Below, piece by piece: positions 1 through 10,482 of a stretch of DNA of 64,000 nt. The notes under the pieces are model-generated. The model did not search any database. It was not told the origin of the DNA and worked only from the letters and a program-made list of their open reading frames with translations. The translations under genes were made by a program, and so were the position numbers. The DNA lies in the NCBI GenBank assembly GCA_010094045.1, contig ML986719.1, forward strand, positions 14,281-78,280, given 5' to 3'. The stretch's first letter is position 1; each line of letters opens with the position of its first letter. This DNA comes from Lojkania enalia. Its lineage: Eukaryota > Ascomycota > Dothideomycetes > Pleosporales.

Positions 1-2173
1 GCCTTGCAGCGCCCGACTGTACATGGCCTCCGCCTCCGCCAGCTTGCCTTGGTCGGCGTAGAGAACACCTAACATATCCAAGGCCCATTCCATTCCCTCA
101 ACATCCACCTTGCCTCCCGATATTAACCGCTCTTGCCTAGAGGCGTGTTGAAGTAACCGCCGTTGTAACATCCACGAGTCTCTTACATCCCTCATGGGAA
201 TCTCCGACGCCACACAAGTCAATGCGACTTGTGCAAGCCTTTCATCCCACTCATGGTTCAGCACAAATGTCGTCCAAGAGTGCACACAGCTATGAACACT
301 GTACCCACCAGATCCGAATTGTAGCTGATGAGACCAATGTGGATCCACTAGCCCAAAGCTGCAAAGCAGCGTAACAGCCATGTTAAAGTTCAGTTCGTCC
401 TCTGTCAGCCTTTGGAGCCACTCATCGTCGGCGGAGTTTGCATGTCGAAGGAGGTCAAAGTACACATCCTCTCTATCAAAATACGCCCATAGCTTTAGTA
501 GTTTTGCTGATGCTGTATTTTTTTGTTCAATCAGATCAAAAGTTGTCTGCCAGGTAGAGTATAGAGCACGGTCCTCATAAGAATTTAACTTAGGGCTCGT
601 AGTCTGAAGCTTCAGCCACGAAGCTTTGTAGAGCCGAAGATACTCCGAGAAGCTTGTCGTTACGTGCTCAAGATACGCTCCAGCAGTAGATAGGGCAAGC
701 GGCAAGCCATCGAGTTCCTTGACAAGCTTCACGGCATCCGGGTCGTCTTTGATACCTTCCCGCCTAGATGTGTTTGACAGAATCTCAAGACCATCCTGAA
801 TACTCTGCAGTTTCTGAACATGGATGCGATGACTAAGGCTCACTTGCGACGACCGCGTTGTGATAATGATTGAACCGTGGTCAGATCGCGGAAGATATCG
901 GTGCAAATCGACCGCTAAGTCGTCCAGACCACCCGACATCTTGGGATTATCGTAGTTGTCGTAAATGATAAGCCAGCGTGTATTCATTGGAAGATCGAGC
1001 CAGTCCTTGACTGAATTGACTACTCGATCGAGGTCCCCGTCCAGGTTCACACTGGCAAGCAGACCGGTTGAACGATGATGCCTCAGCACCTGCTGAGCAA
1101 TGTCCCGAAAACCTAGCTTAAGAGAGTCGTCATCATTCGCGTTCAGCCAGAAGATCGCCGTGTGCTTCTCCTTGTGTCGTCTGGCATATGTAATCGCCAG
1201 CTGAGTCTTTCCAATGCCCCCAAGACCATGTAGGACGACACAAGCTCGACCACTATGACCGTAGAGTAGCTTGTGCATCTCTGACAGCTCCTTCTCTCGA
1301 GCAACAAACTGTGCAGCTTCAGGAAACGACGTGAGGTCGAGCCCAACGGCAAATTTTTCGAACTCGATACCTGTGCTAGTCATTTCATTATTTCACTCAG
1401 AACACCTGTGCAAACTCCTTACCCTTGTACAGCCTGTGGATCTCTTCCTCCAGCCGCCGGAATGCATGGTCCCTTCCCTCACCGTAGTTTGGCACCATGG
1501 AGACATCGAAGATTCCAATTAAGCAATATGTTCCATCTTCTTCAATCGTAGTAGTGCGGCGCTCTGCCCAGGACCTCCGCTCTTTGATGCTGAAATTCGA
1601 TAAAGCATCGCCTTGGAGAGCATTCTTCGCGATACCAGTGATGTTATGTATCTTAGTCTCAAGCGTCGATTTGCTCCCAAGTTGCTGCCCCTCCAAGCTG
1701 AAGAAGTCAACTAGCCTTGGTGCGATGAGCTCTTGAAGCGTCCAGCCTCGAGTAAACCATCTACTCGCCCTGAAGTCTTCTTCCCATGCTTTTTTGTCAT
1801 CCGTTCTGGTGGCGGGTTTAGACACGTCTGAAAGGTAGACGTAGCAGCGTGCAGCGTTCCGATACCACCGAAACATGGAATTGATGGCCGCACCGAGTTC
1901 GACCGCATTCTTCTTATCGATGCAGCAGGTGTCTACCCAGAAGTATTGCAGTCCATCGGCTGCAGCCTGCTTTGCGCAGAACTCTATCTTCCTCCAGCCA
2001 GCCCTGTTCATAGTCCTGCTCCTATCCGCGCCTGCTTCCATGTCCTGAAACAGGACCTCCTCTTTTTCCCAGGTATGAGAGAGCGTCGCGTAGGCAGGGA
2101 CATTGCCGCTGGTAGGTTCGCGGAAGACAATCTCGCCGTCGGGTTTGTACTGCAGGAGGCGTATGAGAGCCAT
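1..2173 (-). CDS. HET / NB-ARC / TPR NLR-like protein (3' end beyond window)
   Basis: Likely heterokaryon-incompatibility or innate-immunity receptor. The first exon starts at the ATG at 2173-2171 and encodes a HET domain with the usual signatures: LSHTW near residue 30, then WVDTCCIDK and RWFTRGWTLQELIAP. I place an intron at 1422-1371 (GTAAGG to CACAG, 52 nt); it removes the stop at 1397 and joins the HET exon in phase to an open frame running to position 1. That second part has an NB-ARC NTPase: Walker A GLGGIGKTQ at about 1228-1202, Walker B LIIYDNYDN, sensor IIITTRS and GLPLALS. At the edge, EGMEWALDMLGVLYADQGK begins TPR-like repeats. HET as effector plus NB-ARC plus repeat sensor is a known fungal NLR architecture. 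No stops were seen in the joined frame. The C-terminal repeat region lies outside the window. Confidence 0.88.
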
Positions 2174-3229
2174 GAGTCTCTGGGGGTTCGCTAGTGACCC
2201 TCACAACGAACGCATTTCGTGCGATTCTTTCGTTATATCGGCGCTAGGTCAGCGACTCGAACATTTACAGAGGGGAAGCAGTCTTCGAAGGTCATCGTAG
2301 CCGCTGCCTACGAGGCTGAATTCCCACGAGGCTGCATCGTGGCGCACGCTGGCCAGCCACCTGCATGGCGGAGGCAGATCTAACCTTTTATGCCGTTTAT
2401 TTCACTAACGCAATGTGACGCAGTATACATTGGGACAGGTGGTTCACTGTTGTTGAAATGCCCCAAGCCATTTGAGGTCTTGCACAGTCAGTTCAAAGTT
2501 GATAAGCGGCGAGACAAGTGGTGTTGTCCCGTTTGATGGTGGGTAGCGCTCCGTTGCCATACGATACCTAGCGTGGGGGCTAATAGTATACGACACCGCA
2601 CCCGGGTAAACCTCGGACGAAAAGATTTATGTGACTTAATATCACGCGCTTTTTGGCAGCAGCCATAATCGCTTAGCCACAGACTTGGCTTGCTGATCTC
2701 TGTGGCTTAAATTCCACTAAAATTGGGAGGTATTGATCAGAGTAGGGTCGTTGCACGAATTATCCTCATACAGCTGCTATAGGGCTGATGATGACTTTCT
2801 AGCGTGATGCTGAGGCTCTGATAGTAGGATACTGCGTATTATTTTTTTGGGAGTGATGCAGGCTCAGTATTGGAGCTGTGGTAGAAGTGTCCTGCCACGA
2901 AGTGAGGCGGTTGTTTTTCAGGCCGCGATGGCGACGATAAGGGTTGGTAATTCCCTAGTATTGACAGTCAGGAGATCAAGGAAGAGAGTTTCGCCGAGCA
3001 GAGAAGGAGAGGTCTTAACACCCTCCCAACCGTGGCGTGGTTTTAGCGCCGTCCAATCAGTATTAGTGTAATCTACCGTGGTATCGAATCCCTACACCTA
3101 TGGGTCATCTGTGGCGTAGTGCCGAGAGTGGTGTTTATTCAGTTTGTCTAGTTTGCTCTGTTTGTTCAATCGGGCCCAAAATAGCCGGTCTTCAGTCTAT
3201 TTGTTCAGCGCTTAGCAGTGCATCACTGG
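2174..3229. other. Intergenic, no supported gene
   Basis: Upstream region of the HET/NB-ARC gene and left flank of the transposase relic. I found no ORF with a recognisable motif, no tRNA and no clear terminal repeat of the transposon. Short ORFs here look like chance. Confidence 0.5.
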
Positions 3230-3742
3230 CACGAGCTGCCTCTGACTGAGCTGCCTCACAATCCCCATTTCCTTCAGTGTAGCAAGCTAACATGGACAAA
3301 GCCAGTCGTACTGGCTGAAGGTGTCCCCGAAGGCATACCTAATACTTACTCTGCCCTAGCGGCACACGGCGACGTCCCGCTTTCTACCCTCCATCATCGT
3401 GCACGCGGACGACGCTCGAGAGAAGCCAAAGCCCAAAGCCAATTATACCTTACGCCGTGCGAAGAGAACGCCGTCGTTGATTTCTTATTACAGATGGATA
3501 ATCTCGGACAACCTATACGAATAATGTACCGGCAATAGCGTTCAGCGCTACACGTCATCGGCCTCAAGCAGATAGACCACTTAAGCCTCCCGGTGTGAAC
3601 TGGGCCAAGAGACTCGGAAGACGCCGGCTAGAGCTTGTAGCAATAAAGGAGAAGCCACAAGACTGGAACGGGCTCAATATCTATGACAAGGTCTCACACT
3701 GGTTTGAGGTAATCGGAAAGGAGCTTCGAAGCCCGGTTGTCC

Positions 3743-3893
3743 AGTTGGATCCCAGATCACATGGTGTGACGGCCCATCACAAACAGTGATGAGCCACTCC
3801 AAAACACACCCTTCTATGTAGACCTACATAAATAGGTCTCTAGCTCATAGATAGAAAGGATAACACTTGTTCTCTTAGTTCAGAGCTTCAACT
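3743..3893 (+). mobile_element. Small nonautonomous insertion 1 (151 bp, TSD TGTCC)
   Basis: Begins AGTTGGATCCCAG and ends CAGAGCTTCAACT, flanked by TGTCC at 3738-3742 and 3894-3898. Same family as the three inserts that follow. The 5-bp target duplication and the AGTTGG...CAACT ends fit a solo LTR of a small copia-like or TRIM element, or a MITE. Confidence 0.85.
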
Positions 3894-3951
3894 TGTCCTG
3901 CCAGAGAACGTCTACAATATGGATGAGACTGGAGTTATGCTGAGTATGCCT

Positions 3952-4106
3952 GGTTGAATCCCATAGTCACGTGACATTGAGCCTACTGCCTATAGGCAGT
4001 CGGTGGCTTTAGGCAAGTAGGGGAGGTGCGTAACAGCTATAAAAGTAGCTATGTGACTCCTCGTAGATAGAATTATCACACTTGTTCCTAGTTCAGAGTT
4101 CCAACT
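3952..4106 (+). mobile_element. Small nonautonomous insertion 2 (155 bp, TSD TGCCT)
   Basis: Begins GGTTGAATCCCATAGTCACG and ends TTCAGAGTTCCAACT, with TGCCT at 3947-3951 and 4107-4111. Internal features are CACGTGAC near the left end, a TATA-like CTATAAAAG around 4040 and CACACTTGTTCC near the right end. Removal restores the transposase frame across MLSMP and NSVKVL. Confidence 0.87.
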
Positions 4107-4210
4107 TGCCTAACTCTGTCAAAGTCCTTGCTGGTAAGGATGACATGCGAGGCGGCCGTAGAGGCAGCCGTAGAGGCGCGCGCGTGAAGCGGACTATGGT
4201 AACCGCTATT

Positions 4211-4393
4211 AGTTGGAACTCTGAACTGAGAACAAGTGTGATGCTTTATCTACGAGGAGATGTGTAGCTACTTATAGTTGTTAAACACCTCATCTGCCCG
4301 CGTTAAGCTACTGGCTGCCTATAGGCAGTCAGTAGGTGGCGTGCTTGCCTGCCAGGCAGTAGGCTCCGTATCACGTGACTATGGGATTCAACT
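4211..4393 (-). mobile_element. Small nonautonomous insertion 3 (183 bp, reverse orientation, TSD CTATT)
   Basis: Same element inverted: AGTTGGAACTCTGAACTGAG at the left and CACGTGACTATGGGATTCAACT at the right. CTATT occurs at 4206-4210 and 4394-4398. It is the longest copy and contains the internal palindromic stretch CTGCCTATAGGCAG. Removal joins MVTAI to ECISADGRC in frame. Confidence 0.87.
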
Positions 4394-4763
4394 CTATTGA
4401 ATGTATCTCCGCCGACGGCAGGTGTCTAAATCCTATGATAATCTGGCCCGCCTCAACCCATCGGGCCAACTGGACCACATATCCTACCCCTGGCTGGGTC
4501 TATGCATTCACTGAAGCAGGATTTTCCGACTCCTATATTAGCTTACAGTGGCTTAAGCTCGTCTTTGATCCCCAAACTAAAGAACAGGCGCGTGGGAAAC
4601 CACGCATACTTAGATGGGACGGGTTCGGCACACATGAGACCCTTGAAATCCTAGAGTTCTGCTTTGAGAACAACATTATCCTTTGTCGTATGCTCTCTCA
4701 CACCTCCCACAAACTGCAGCCTTGTGATTTCGCAGTATTTGGACCGCTAAAGGCATACTACCG

Positions 4764-4906
4764 AGTTGGACCCCAGGTCACGTGATATAGGACGTGCTGC
4801 CTGTGGTGGCGTTAGGTAGATGAGGAGGTGTAACGATTATAAGTAGTTGCATGACCTCCAGCAGTTAATGGATCATCACACTTGTTCTCACTTCAGGGGT
4901 TCAACT
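4764..4906 (+). mobile_element. Small nonautonomous insertion 4 (143 bp, TSD TACCG)
   Basis: Begins AGTTGGACCCCAGGTCACGT and ends CACTTCAGGGGTTCAACT; TACCG at 4759-4763 and 4907-4911. Contains a TATA-like GATTATAAGTAG. Removal joins GPLKAYYR to EQVERM in frame. Confidence 0.87.
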
Positions 4907-5358
4907 TACCGCGAACAGGTTGAGCGGATGGAGCGAGGAGTAAATACTATTGGCAAGCAACATTTCACTTATCTGTACAGTCCTGCAAGGGAGAAAGCAC
5001 TTACTGAGAGGAATATCCGCGCAGGATGGAGGGGAAGCGGTTTATTCCCATTCAACCCTAACAAAGTTCTTGCTAATGTACCAAAACCACCTCCTGTCGA
5101 GCTAACCGTTTCGATAAACAATGAGACGACAGTATAGTCCCGATACGAAGCATTGCCAACGCCTGCAACGCCAAAATCAGGAGAGGATTTAACATCGCTG
5201 CTTAACATGATTAAGCTTGTTCCTAATGATGAAGCGAGCAGCCAACACAAAGAGAGGCTCCAACAGAAACTCTCCCATGCCGCCCAGACACTTCTTGCCA
5301 AGAATGCCCTTCTTCGTGGTGGTTCTCGCTACGTGGTGAGGGATAGTATATTCTAATC

Positions 5359-5674
5359 ACAGAGAAATCATGCTCTTCATCCTGTATTTCAAGGAGTTCT
5401 AAGGCCTGATTAATGTAACGTTAGTTGAGTATTCCCGTAACAATAGCACGCCCATTCCCGCCTACTTTCGCCAACTGAGCGACGCGCACACGAGTTTTTG
5501 CTTATCGGCAGTCAACCCCCCCTGGTACCTGTATGAAATGTCACTGTCCTATGGCGGCCAATGGGATTAGCTCTTAAATTGGAATCTATTGTCTATATAA
5601 CCGGGGGGCCAGCCCCTATTAGTCCAAGCACACCAGCAACTCCAAAAGAGTCCACTCTTAGAACAGCCTCCTAT
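5359..5674. other. Intergenic between transposase relic and next gene
   Basis: No gene seen. It holds a CTATATAA box near 5594 and a run of C near 5515, with no coding sequence downstream on the + strand, so the TATA match may be chance or part of the transposon flank. Confidence 0.4.
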
Positions 5675-7583
5675 CTACCTTGAGGATCTGCCACCCAGCG
5701 CGTCAATCTGTTTACTCATCGCCATAAACATCTTTTCGAATTTGGATTCGAAATTCGTCATTCGATCCTCAATCCCTTCAAGTCGTTCCAAACCTTCGTC
5801 CGACAAATAGCTAGCGCTAGAGCTGGTGGAGCTGCTCCTTCTTCTGTCTGGGCTTCTAGAGGTTCTTCCTCTCTCCGGGCTTCTTGCCCTCCATGGCGTC
5901 TCCCGGATTCTTGAGCTGCTTGCCCTTGTTGAGCGACTTTTGAGAACATCGGTCTGATACGGGCGTTTAGCTCTCTTCAGCCAAGGTATTTCAAGCCCAT
6001 TGTCAAGAAAGAAATCCTCTATCATCCTATCGGCCTTGGTTTTCCAGATAGCTCTGCAGCCCGACCGGTTAGGGAACTTATAACTGCCATCCTCGTACTC
6101 GACCCAAACGGCACAGTCTGGATACCTTCTTGGGTTGTCACCCTCTTTAGCGGCCACCCCTTTAATTCGAACAAATCCTTTTCGATCTTTCGGTGAATAC
6201 GAATTTATTTTACTTCGTATGTCGATGCGCTCGGTCTTCGGCAGCTGTTCTAGGTAGCCCCTAGCTGCTTTTTCTCCAACGTCCGCGGAGTCCTCAAAGA
6301 CTATGGGATTCTTCCGGTCCTTTTTTTCGACAAGGAATAGACATCTTGTCATTGTTGGGTTCCCAAGTACATCGGTGGTCTCTGTCGGTGCCATTGCCAT
6401 GATTCTCTCGCCCTTTTCAGTCAAACCTGGTTTCCATTCAGTTGCAGGTTTTGGTGATGCTTTTGCCTTCTTAGCGGGCGTAGGAGTTGTTGGCTCTTTA
6501 GCGGGCATGGGCGTTGCTGGCTCCGATTGCTCTGAGAGGACCACGCCCGGATAGATCTTCCAGTCCAGGTACCTACGCTTATTGATAAATTCGTCCAACC
6601 TCTGATTCACTTCATTTATTTTCTGATTCGCCTCGTCATCAGCAGGGTTCTTTTTGACGCGGCGAATGAACGGCATGGCCTCCTGATAATACCCTGCTAG
6701 TCCTTGGTAATCGATTGCCCATTGGCCGACTGGCTCAACCCCATCGTCCTCGTTCATCTTCTTGATCCGATCGTTAATTCCGTCCAACTGTTGGAATGCA
6801 GCCTTAGATTTAGGGCTTTTCTGAAGATGAGCAATATGTGTTGTGGCCTCTTGATATAACTTTACGGTTTTGGGGGTTAGCGCCGGCGTTTCGTTCTCAA
6901 CTTCCATTCTGTCCTGGTCACCGTCACTATCATCGTCACTATCATCGTCGTTGCCAGCGCCCTCCCAATCCTTTAGTTCCTCGATCCAATCTTCACTACA
7001 GTCTAACGCCTGAGCTGCCTCTATGACTCCTAGAGTCCAAAGTTAGCACTAGATGGTAGAAAGAGAAGGATGCATACATACTGTCGAAAGCCTTTTGGGC
7101 GTCTATTCCTTTGTTATATTTTGGATGAGTATCAGTACCACGTTTCCAAGTTGCTTGCTCAATTGCTTTCTCCTCTTCGTATAGGTTCGTATAGCTTTCG
7201 CTAATTCCAAGGACCTTACGATGTTCGTCTTTGCCGCACTTTAGTATGTCTTGGATCACGTCTCCTCCGCCATCTAAAGTTTCTCTGGTGCCGCCTGTCG
7301 CGTCATTGGCCGTTGCATTATTTGCCGTTGTGTTATGAGCCGTTGCGCCATTAGCCGTCGCGTCACTGTCGCTATTTGCAGACTGCTCCTTCTCTTCCTC
7401 TTCTTGTCTCCTTCTATGATCTGCTTCATTTCGAGCAACCTCTGGCTCGGGAGTAGCCTCTGGCGTTATCGTTGGCCCATCCCGCACCGCCTTTCCCTGC
7501 CCATTTTTAGGCTCCTTTGGTATGGACTTATTACTGCCATCCTCGGCAAGATGATCGATATTTGAAGCTGTTGCTGTGCTCAT
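5675..7583 (-). CDS. Acidic/charged protein with degenerate J-domain-like region, 618 aa
   Basis: Two exons. Exon 1 is 7583-7082. A canonical intron at 7081-7030 (GTATGT, branch GCTAAC, TAG; 52 nt) joins KAFD to RVIEAAQALDC. Exon 2 ends at 5675. The joined protein is 618 aa. Residues of about 105-180 resemble a J domain: KVLGISESYTNLYEEEKAIE, then HPKYNKGIDAQKAFDRVIEA. The HPD tripeptide is HPK, so DnaJ-type stimulation of Hsp70 is doubtful. Upstream is a low-complexity N-terminus; after the J-like part come an Asp-rich stretch encoded by GATGATAGTGAC repeats, a Pro/Thr linker (TPMPAKEPTTPTPAKKAKAS) and a Ser/Arg-rich C-terminus before a short coiled coil (IEDRMTNFESKFEKMF). A nuclear role is plausible but inferred. 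The gene looks intact. Confidence 0.72.
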
Positions 7584-8096
7584 CGGGAAATATTTGATTG
7601 CAGGTTATGTATCTTTCTGAGATTCGAGGCAGGTCAGAGCCACTTCTTAAATATTAGATGCTACACGAATTTGACCACCCTCTCCGGGCCCCTTTTAATC
7701 CCCCATTCTTGTGGCTCCTGAACTGGGCCTTTCAAGATCAGTGCATACAACTAAAATAGATATTGACTCAACTTTACCGCACCGCAGTCCTCTCTAAGTT
7801 TTCCACATATAGCACGTTGCCGCCTCTGTTTGGATGTCAACTTCAGGTCCTGTATTATCCTCAGCCACATGTACCCAGAACCGGGCTATTAGTAATACCA
7901 GTGCCTCCACTCCCATATGTATCCCCTTAGGACCCCATTCTGGAACATCCTACCGGCTCCTATTCAGGGACAGTGCCATCGAAGGTCACCTTCGGTCTTT
8001 GACTTTGATGCCGCCGAAGAATCATAACTACGACGGGTTCTCCCAATTTTTCAACTAAATTAAGGGAAAGAAAATTTCAGGATAAGCCCTATTACC
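7584..8096. other. Divergent intergenic region, no gene seen
   Basis: Lies between the J-like gene (-) and the secreted-protein gene (+). Probably carries both promoters. The short ORF at 7834-8058 has no recognisable feature. Confidence 0.4.
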
Positions 8097-8624
8097 ATGC
8101 CAATGCAGTTTTTCACGATCACCTTGATACTCGCAATTTTCAGATTGGTTTCAGCCAATAATGTGACGCGCACTAACGAAACTCCAGCGCCAGGACTGGC
8201 ACCTCTATTCCATCTTCCTCCATGGGCAAATGGCTCGTCCCCGCCGACAGAGGTCACAGTCCAAATCAATTTTGGTGATCTGTCCGGGTCGGCCATCATT
8301 ACACTCATCAACTCTTCCGTTTCCACTTCGCGCAGAGTTGGGAATCCATTCACTTTCTTTTCGAACACGACTATGTATCCCGGGCCCTACATGACGACCA
8401 ACCTTACATCTTGTGCTACGCATCCCGTTTATAATGCCACCAGAGTCTCGGCCGGCTTTGCGAAACCTACTGGTAACATCAACGCGACCGCCGGGTCCTC
8501 AGGCCGACCATTTGCAACGCCAACACCGACGGACTTCAGTCTTTTTAGTAGCGGGGCTATATCGAAGAAAGGCAATCGTAATGCGTTCTTATCTGCTATT
8601 ATTACCCTATCGTATTTTCTATAG
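8097..8624 (+). CDS. Small secreted, possibly GPI-anchored glycoprotein, 175 aa
   Basis: Intronless ORF starting at ATG 8097. Residues 1-20 (FFTITLILAIFRLVSA) form a clear signal peptide. The mature part is Ser/Thr/Asn/Pro-rich with many N-glycosylation sequons (NVT, NGS, NSS, NTT, NLT, NAT). The tail has small residues, a basic spacer KKGNRN and a hydrophobic end FLSAIITLSYFL, the layout of a GPI-attachment signal. Only one Cys is visible, so it is not a Cys-rich effector type. Extracellular or cell-wall location is inferred; no family is recognised. Confidence 0.65.
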   Translation: MPMQFFTITLILAIFRLVSANNVTRTNETPAPGLAPLFHLPPWANGSSPPTEVTVQINFGDLSGSAIITLINSSVSTSRRVGNPFTFFSNTTMYPGPYMTTNLTSCATHPVYNATRVSAGFAKPTGNINATAGSSGRPFATPTPTDFSLFSSGAISKKGNRNAFLSAIITLSYFL

Positions 8625-8940
8625 CTCTTACAAATTCGGTGTTTACTTGCGGGAGGTATCGGGATGTTATATAGCTTCTGATATATAAGCTAGCTATATT
8701 TTTTATGTCTTTCCCCTAGAAAACGTTTGTCTAATGAAGATACGTCCGTGCCTTTAGTATTGCAAAGGATGCTAAGTTAATTTACTAAGAAGAATGAACC
8801 CATTTACCGTACTGCCAAGGAATTATTAGTATACTCAATAGAGAAGCGAATTACTTAGGGGAAAAGGAAGAAACAAAGTACAGTAATTTAGAAACCTTTC
8901 ATTTAATAAAAAAATGTCCCGCAATCGTGTTTAATACTTC
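8625..8940. other. AT-rich spacer at the start of the cassette
   Basis: No ORF or repeat recognised. It includes the likely 3' end of gene A and polyadenylation-like AATAAA sequence near 8904. Confidence 0.35.
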
Positions 8941-9165
8941 TTAGAAACCTCTTTCTAAATCGCCTGTTACCACTGTCTCCGGGGAGGGAGCCGCAGACCT
9001 TCTAAAAGTGACTTGGTTCAAATCGGCTGGCTTAAAAATTCTGACTGCTGTTGCCCTGTCTTCCGCTGCTTCTGAATCATATTGACCTAGGCTTTCCTCA
9101 GAAGAATTCTTCATATTAGGCTCCTTTAGCCGCATTACTATAAGGCAAAATATGCAGCACATCAT
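8941..9165 (-). CDS. Cassette gene A, copy 1 (74 aa, unknown)
   Basis: Starts MMCCIFCLIVMRL, a hydrophobic Cys-containing N-terminus, then a charged body with EESLGQ, ATAVRIFKPA, the basic RRSAAPSPETVV, and GDLERGF at the end. A homologous ORF lies at 37324-37521 in the second cassette, and the two proteins match over almost their whole length despite many nucleotide differences, which is why I call it a gene. It could be an exon of a longer transcript. No known family recognised. Confidence 0.5.
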   Translation of the reverse strand: MMCCIFCLIVMRLKEPNMKNSSEESLGQYDSEAAEDRATAVRIFKPADLNQVTFRRSAAPSPETVVTGDLERGF

Positions 9166-9494
9166 GGCGTATCGATGGTCTAAGCGAATGCCTTAGGTTG
9201 GGGGTGTCAAGTTGAAGACAGGAGATAGTCTTCTAAAGTTCCAGCGAAATCTTTATACGGGGCTGAGGGGAAGATGCACAGCGATATCATGCTATAAATA
9301 GTGGTGGACAAAAGTGGCCCCATTCCGCTTCTAGAGGGGGCAGAACTGGGCAAGAGAGGTAAAGGGCTCTAAATTGCTACCTCCAAACGTCGCCTTGGGA
9401 CCAAGTATTTCTACATTAAAATAAACTATATTTAAATAAGCTATCGCCATCGCTATTACTAGAAATCTGCGCCTATTTATTGTGGAATTGAAAA

Positions 9495-9851
9495 ATGGAT
9501 GGTAAATTCAATTTTGAATCACGAAATCTATATGGTTATCCCAGAAACCCAGAGGAATTCTCTATTGACACTTTAATACAGCGGGTGGAGGAGTTCCAGA
9601 GGAGAGATCACCTTGAAACTCTTGAAAAGCTTACGGAGGAAAATTGCTCCCTACAGCAGCGTATCTTACGCTACCGTAAATACTCGTGTCTGACGCTGGA
9701 TATCCTAGAAAAAGTCTATGAAGGGATGTTAGCAATGCAGAAGGTGCTGAACGAATGCCTAGAAGAGGAAAAGGCTGTAGAACAAGCTTGGCTCATATTC
9801 AAAGAAGGGGAATCTGGATGGCGTGAATATAGTTCTGGAAGATGGATATGA
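9495..9851 (+). CDS. Cassette gene A2 (118 aa coiled coil, unknown)
   Basis: ATG at 9495. Mostly charged and helical: LIQRVEEFQRRDHLETLEKL and MLAMQKVLNECLEEEKAVEQ have heptad-like spacing. A TATA-like CTATAAATAG sits near 9292. The frame stops at 9851, but an overlapping frame continues to about 10014, so an intron or frameshift near 9830 is possible. The matching stretch of the second cassette (37630-37870) has lost the 5' part and carries a stop, so this gene is intact only here. Confidence 0.5.
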   Translation: MDGKFNFESRNLYGYPRNPEEFSIDTLIQRVEEFQRRDHLETLEKLTEENCSLQQRILRYRKYSCLTLDILEKVYEGMLAMQKVLNECLEEEKAVEQAWLIFKEGESGWREYSSGRWI

Positions 9852-10011
9852 ATTTGTAAAAACAGAATCCATTTCAAATGCAGAGCTTACCACTTCTTCA
9901 TTGTCTCTGTTTTTTAGTAGTTATACTGCTGGCAGAGAAGAATTTTCATATACAGAAGTAACTCAGCGTCTCTCTTCCACCTTTGTTAAATTAAAAATAC
10001 TAGGGATAAGT

Positions 10012-10482
10012 TAGACGTACAACCTACCAAAATGCACCTACTAGGTTAGCCAATGAGATTCAGCCAATCTCTGGAGAGCGGCATTCTGTCACTGAGCCTG
10101 CGACAGAAGCACAACATACGGAAGAGCATTCAGGGAGCGACAGCCAAGGCCCAGCTCTGGCTGGCAGGCTAGAGAGGCTGGAAGAGCGAGTCGGTTTGAT
10201 TGAAGAAGAAATGAGGTAATTTAATGTCGCTCTATTTGCTAATTTCTTATTCATTCCTAATAGCGGAGCAGATATTTTGCCGATATTCAGGCCTATATTA
10301 AGGAATTTCAAGAATGGACTGTAGAGTTTAAGCGGACAGCGGAGACCCTTGCAACAGAAATGAACGACTCTAAGTCTAAAAACCTGTAAATTCACTCACA
10401 TTTCTTCAATTTTCACTCCAGTCCGTGGCGTTGGTGGACACCTGACTACTGAGGCTGACAAATTAGATAGAATGTATAGTGT
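10012..10482 (+). repeat. Inverted segment inside cassette copy 1 (3' half of gene B)
   Basis: On the + strand this stretch encodes the end of gene B, from NEI...SGERHSVTEP through RLERLEERVGLIEEEMR and, after an intron, to SKNL. In the second cassette the same sequence lies on the - strand contiguous with the rest of B. It has therefore been inverted here (about 470 bp). Junctions are near TTAGAC|GTAC on the left and TATAGT|GTCCGC on the right. Confidence 0.75.

Larger units (their letters stand above)
3230..5358 (+). pseudogene. Decayed pogo/Fot1-like DDE transposase with four nested insertions
   Basis: Reads as a Tc1/mariner-type pogo (Fot1-like) transposase. A psq/CENP-B-type helix-turn-helix region lies at 3330-3535 (ARGRRSREAKAQSQLYLTP). 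The frame shifts near 3520-3530 and resumes as NVPAIAFSATRHRPQADRPL. The DDE_1 domain supplies the three acidic positions: YNMDETGV at about 3911-3934, RWDGFGTH near 4612 and LQPCDFAVFGPL near 4720. Four foreign inserts (3743-3893, 3952-4106, 4211-4393, 4764-4906) interrupt it; skipping each insert plus one 5-bp duplication restores the reading frame every time. A TAG at 5135-5137 truncates the C-terminus, which continues in frame to 5356. Terminal inverted repeats were not found. It is non-functional by frameshift, nonsense and insertions. Confidence 0.85.

Noticed and set aside
3080..3105. TGGTATCGAATCCC as part of a tRNA gene
   Set aside because: No acceptor stem or anticodon arm could be folded around it.
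3952..3975. GGTTGAATCCC as a tRNA B box, making the inserts tRNA-derived SINEs
   Set aside because: Other copies have AGTTGGATCCC or AGTTGGACCCC, no A box or cloverleaf is present, and the 5-bp duplications with AGTTGG...CAACT ends fit LTR or MITE better.
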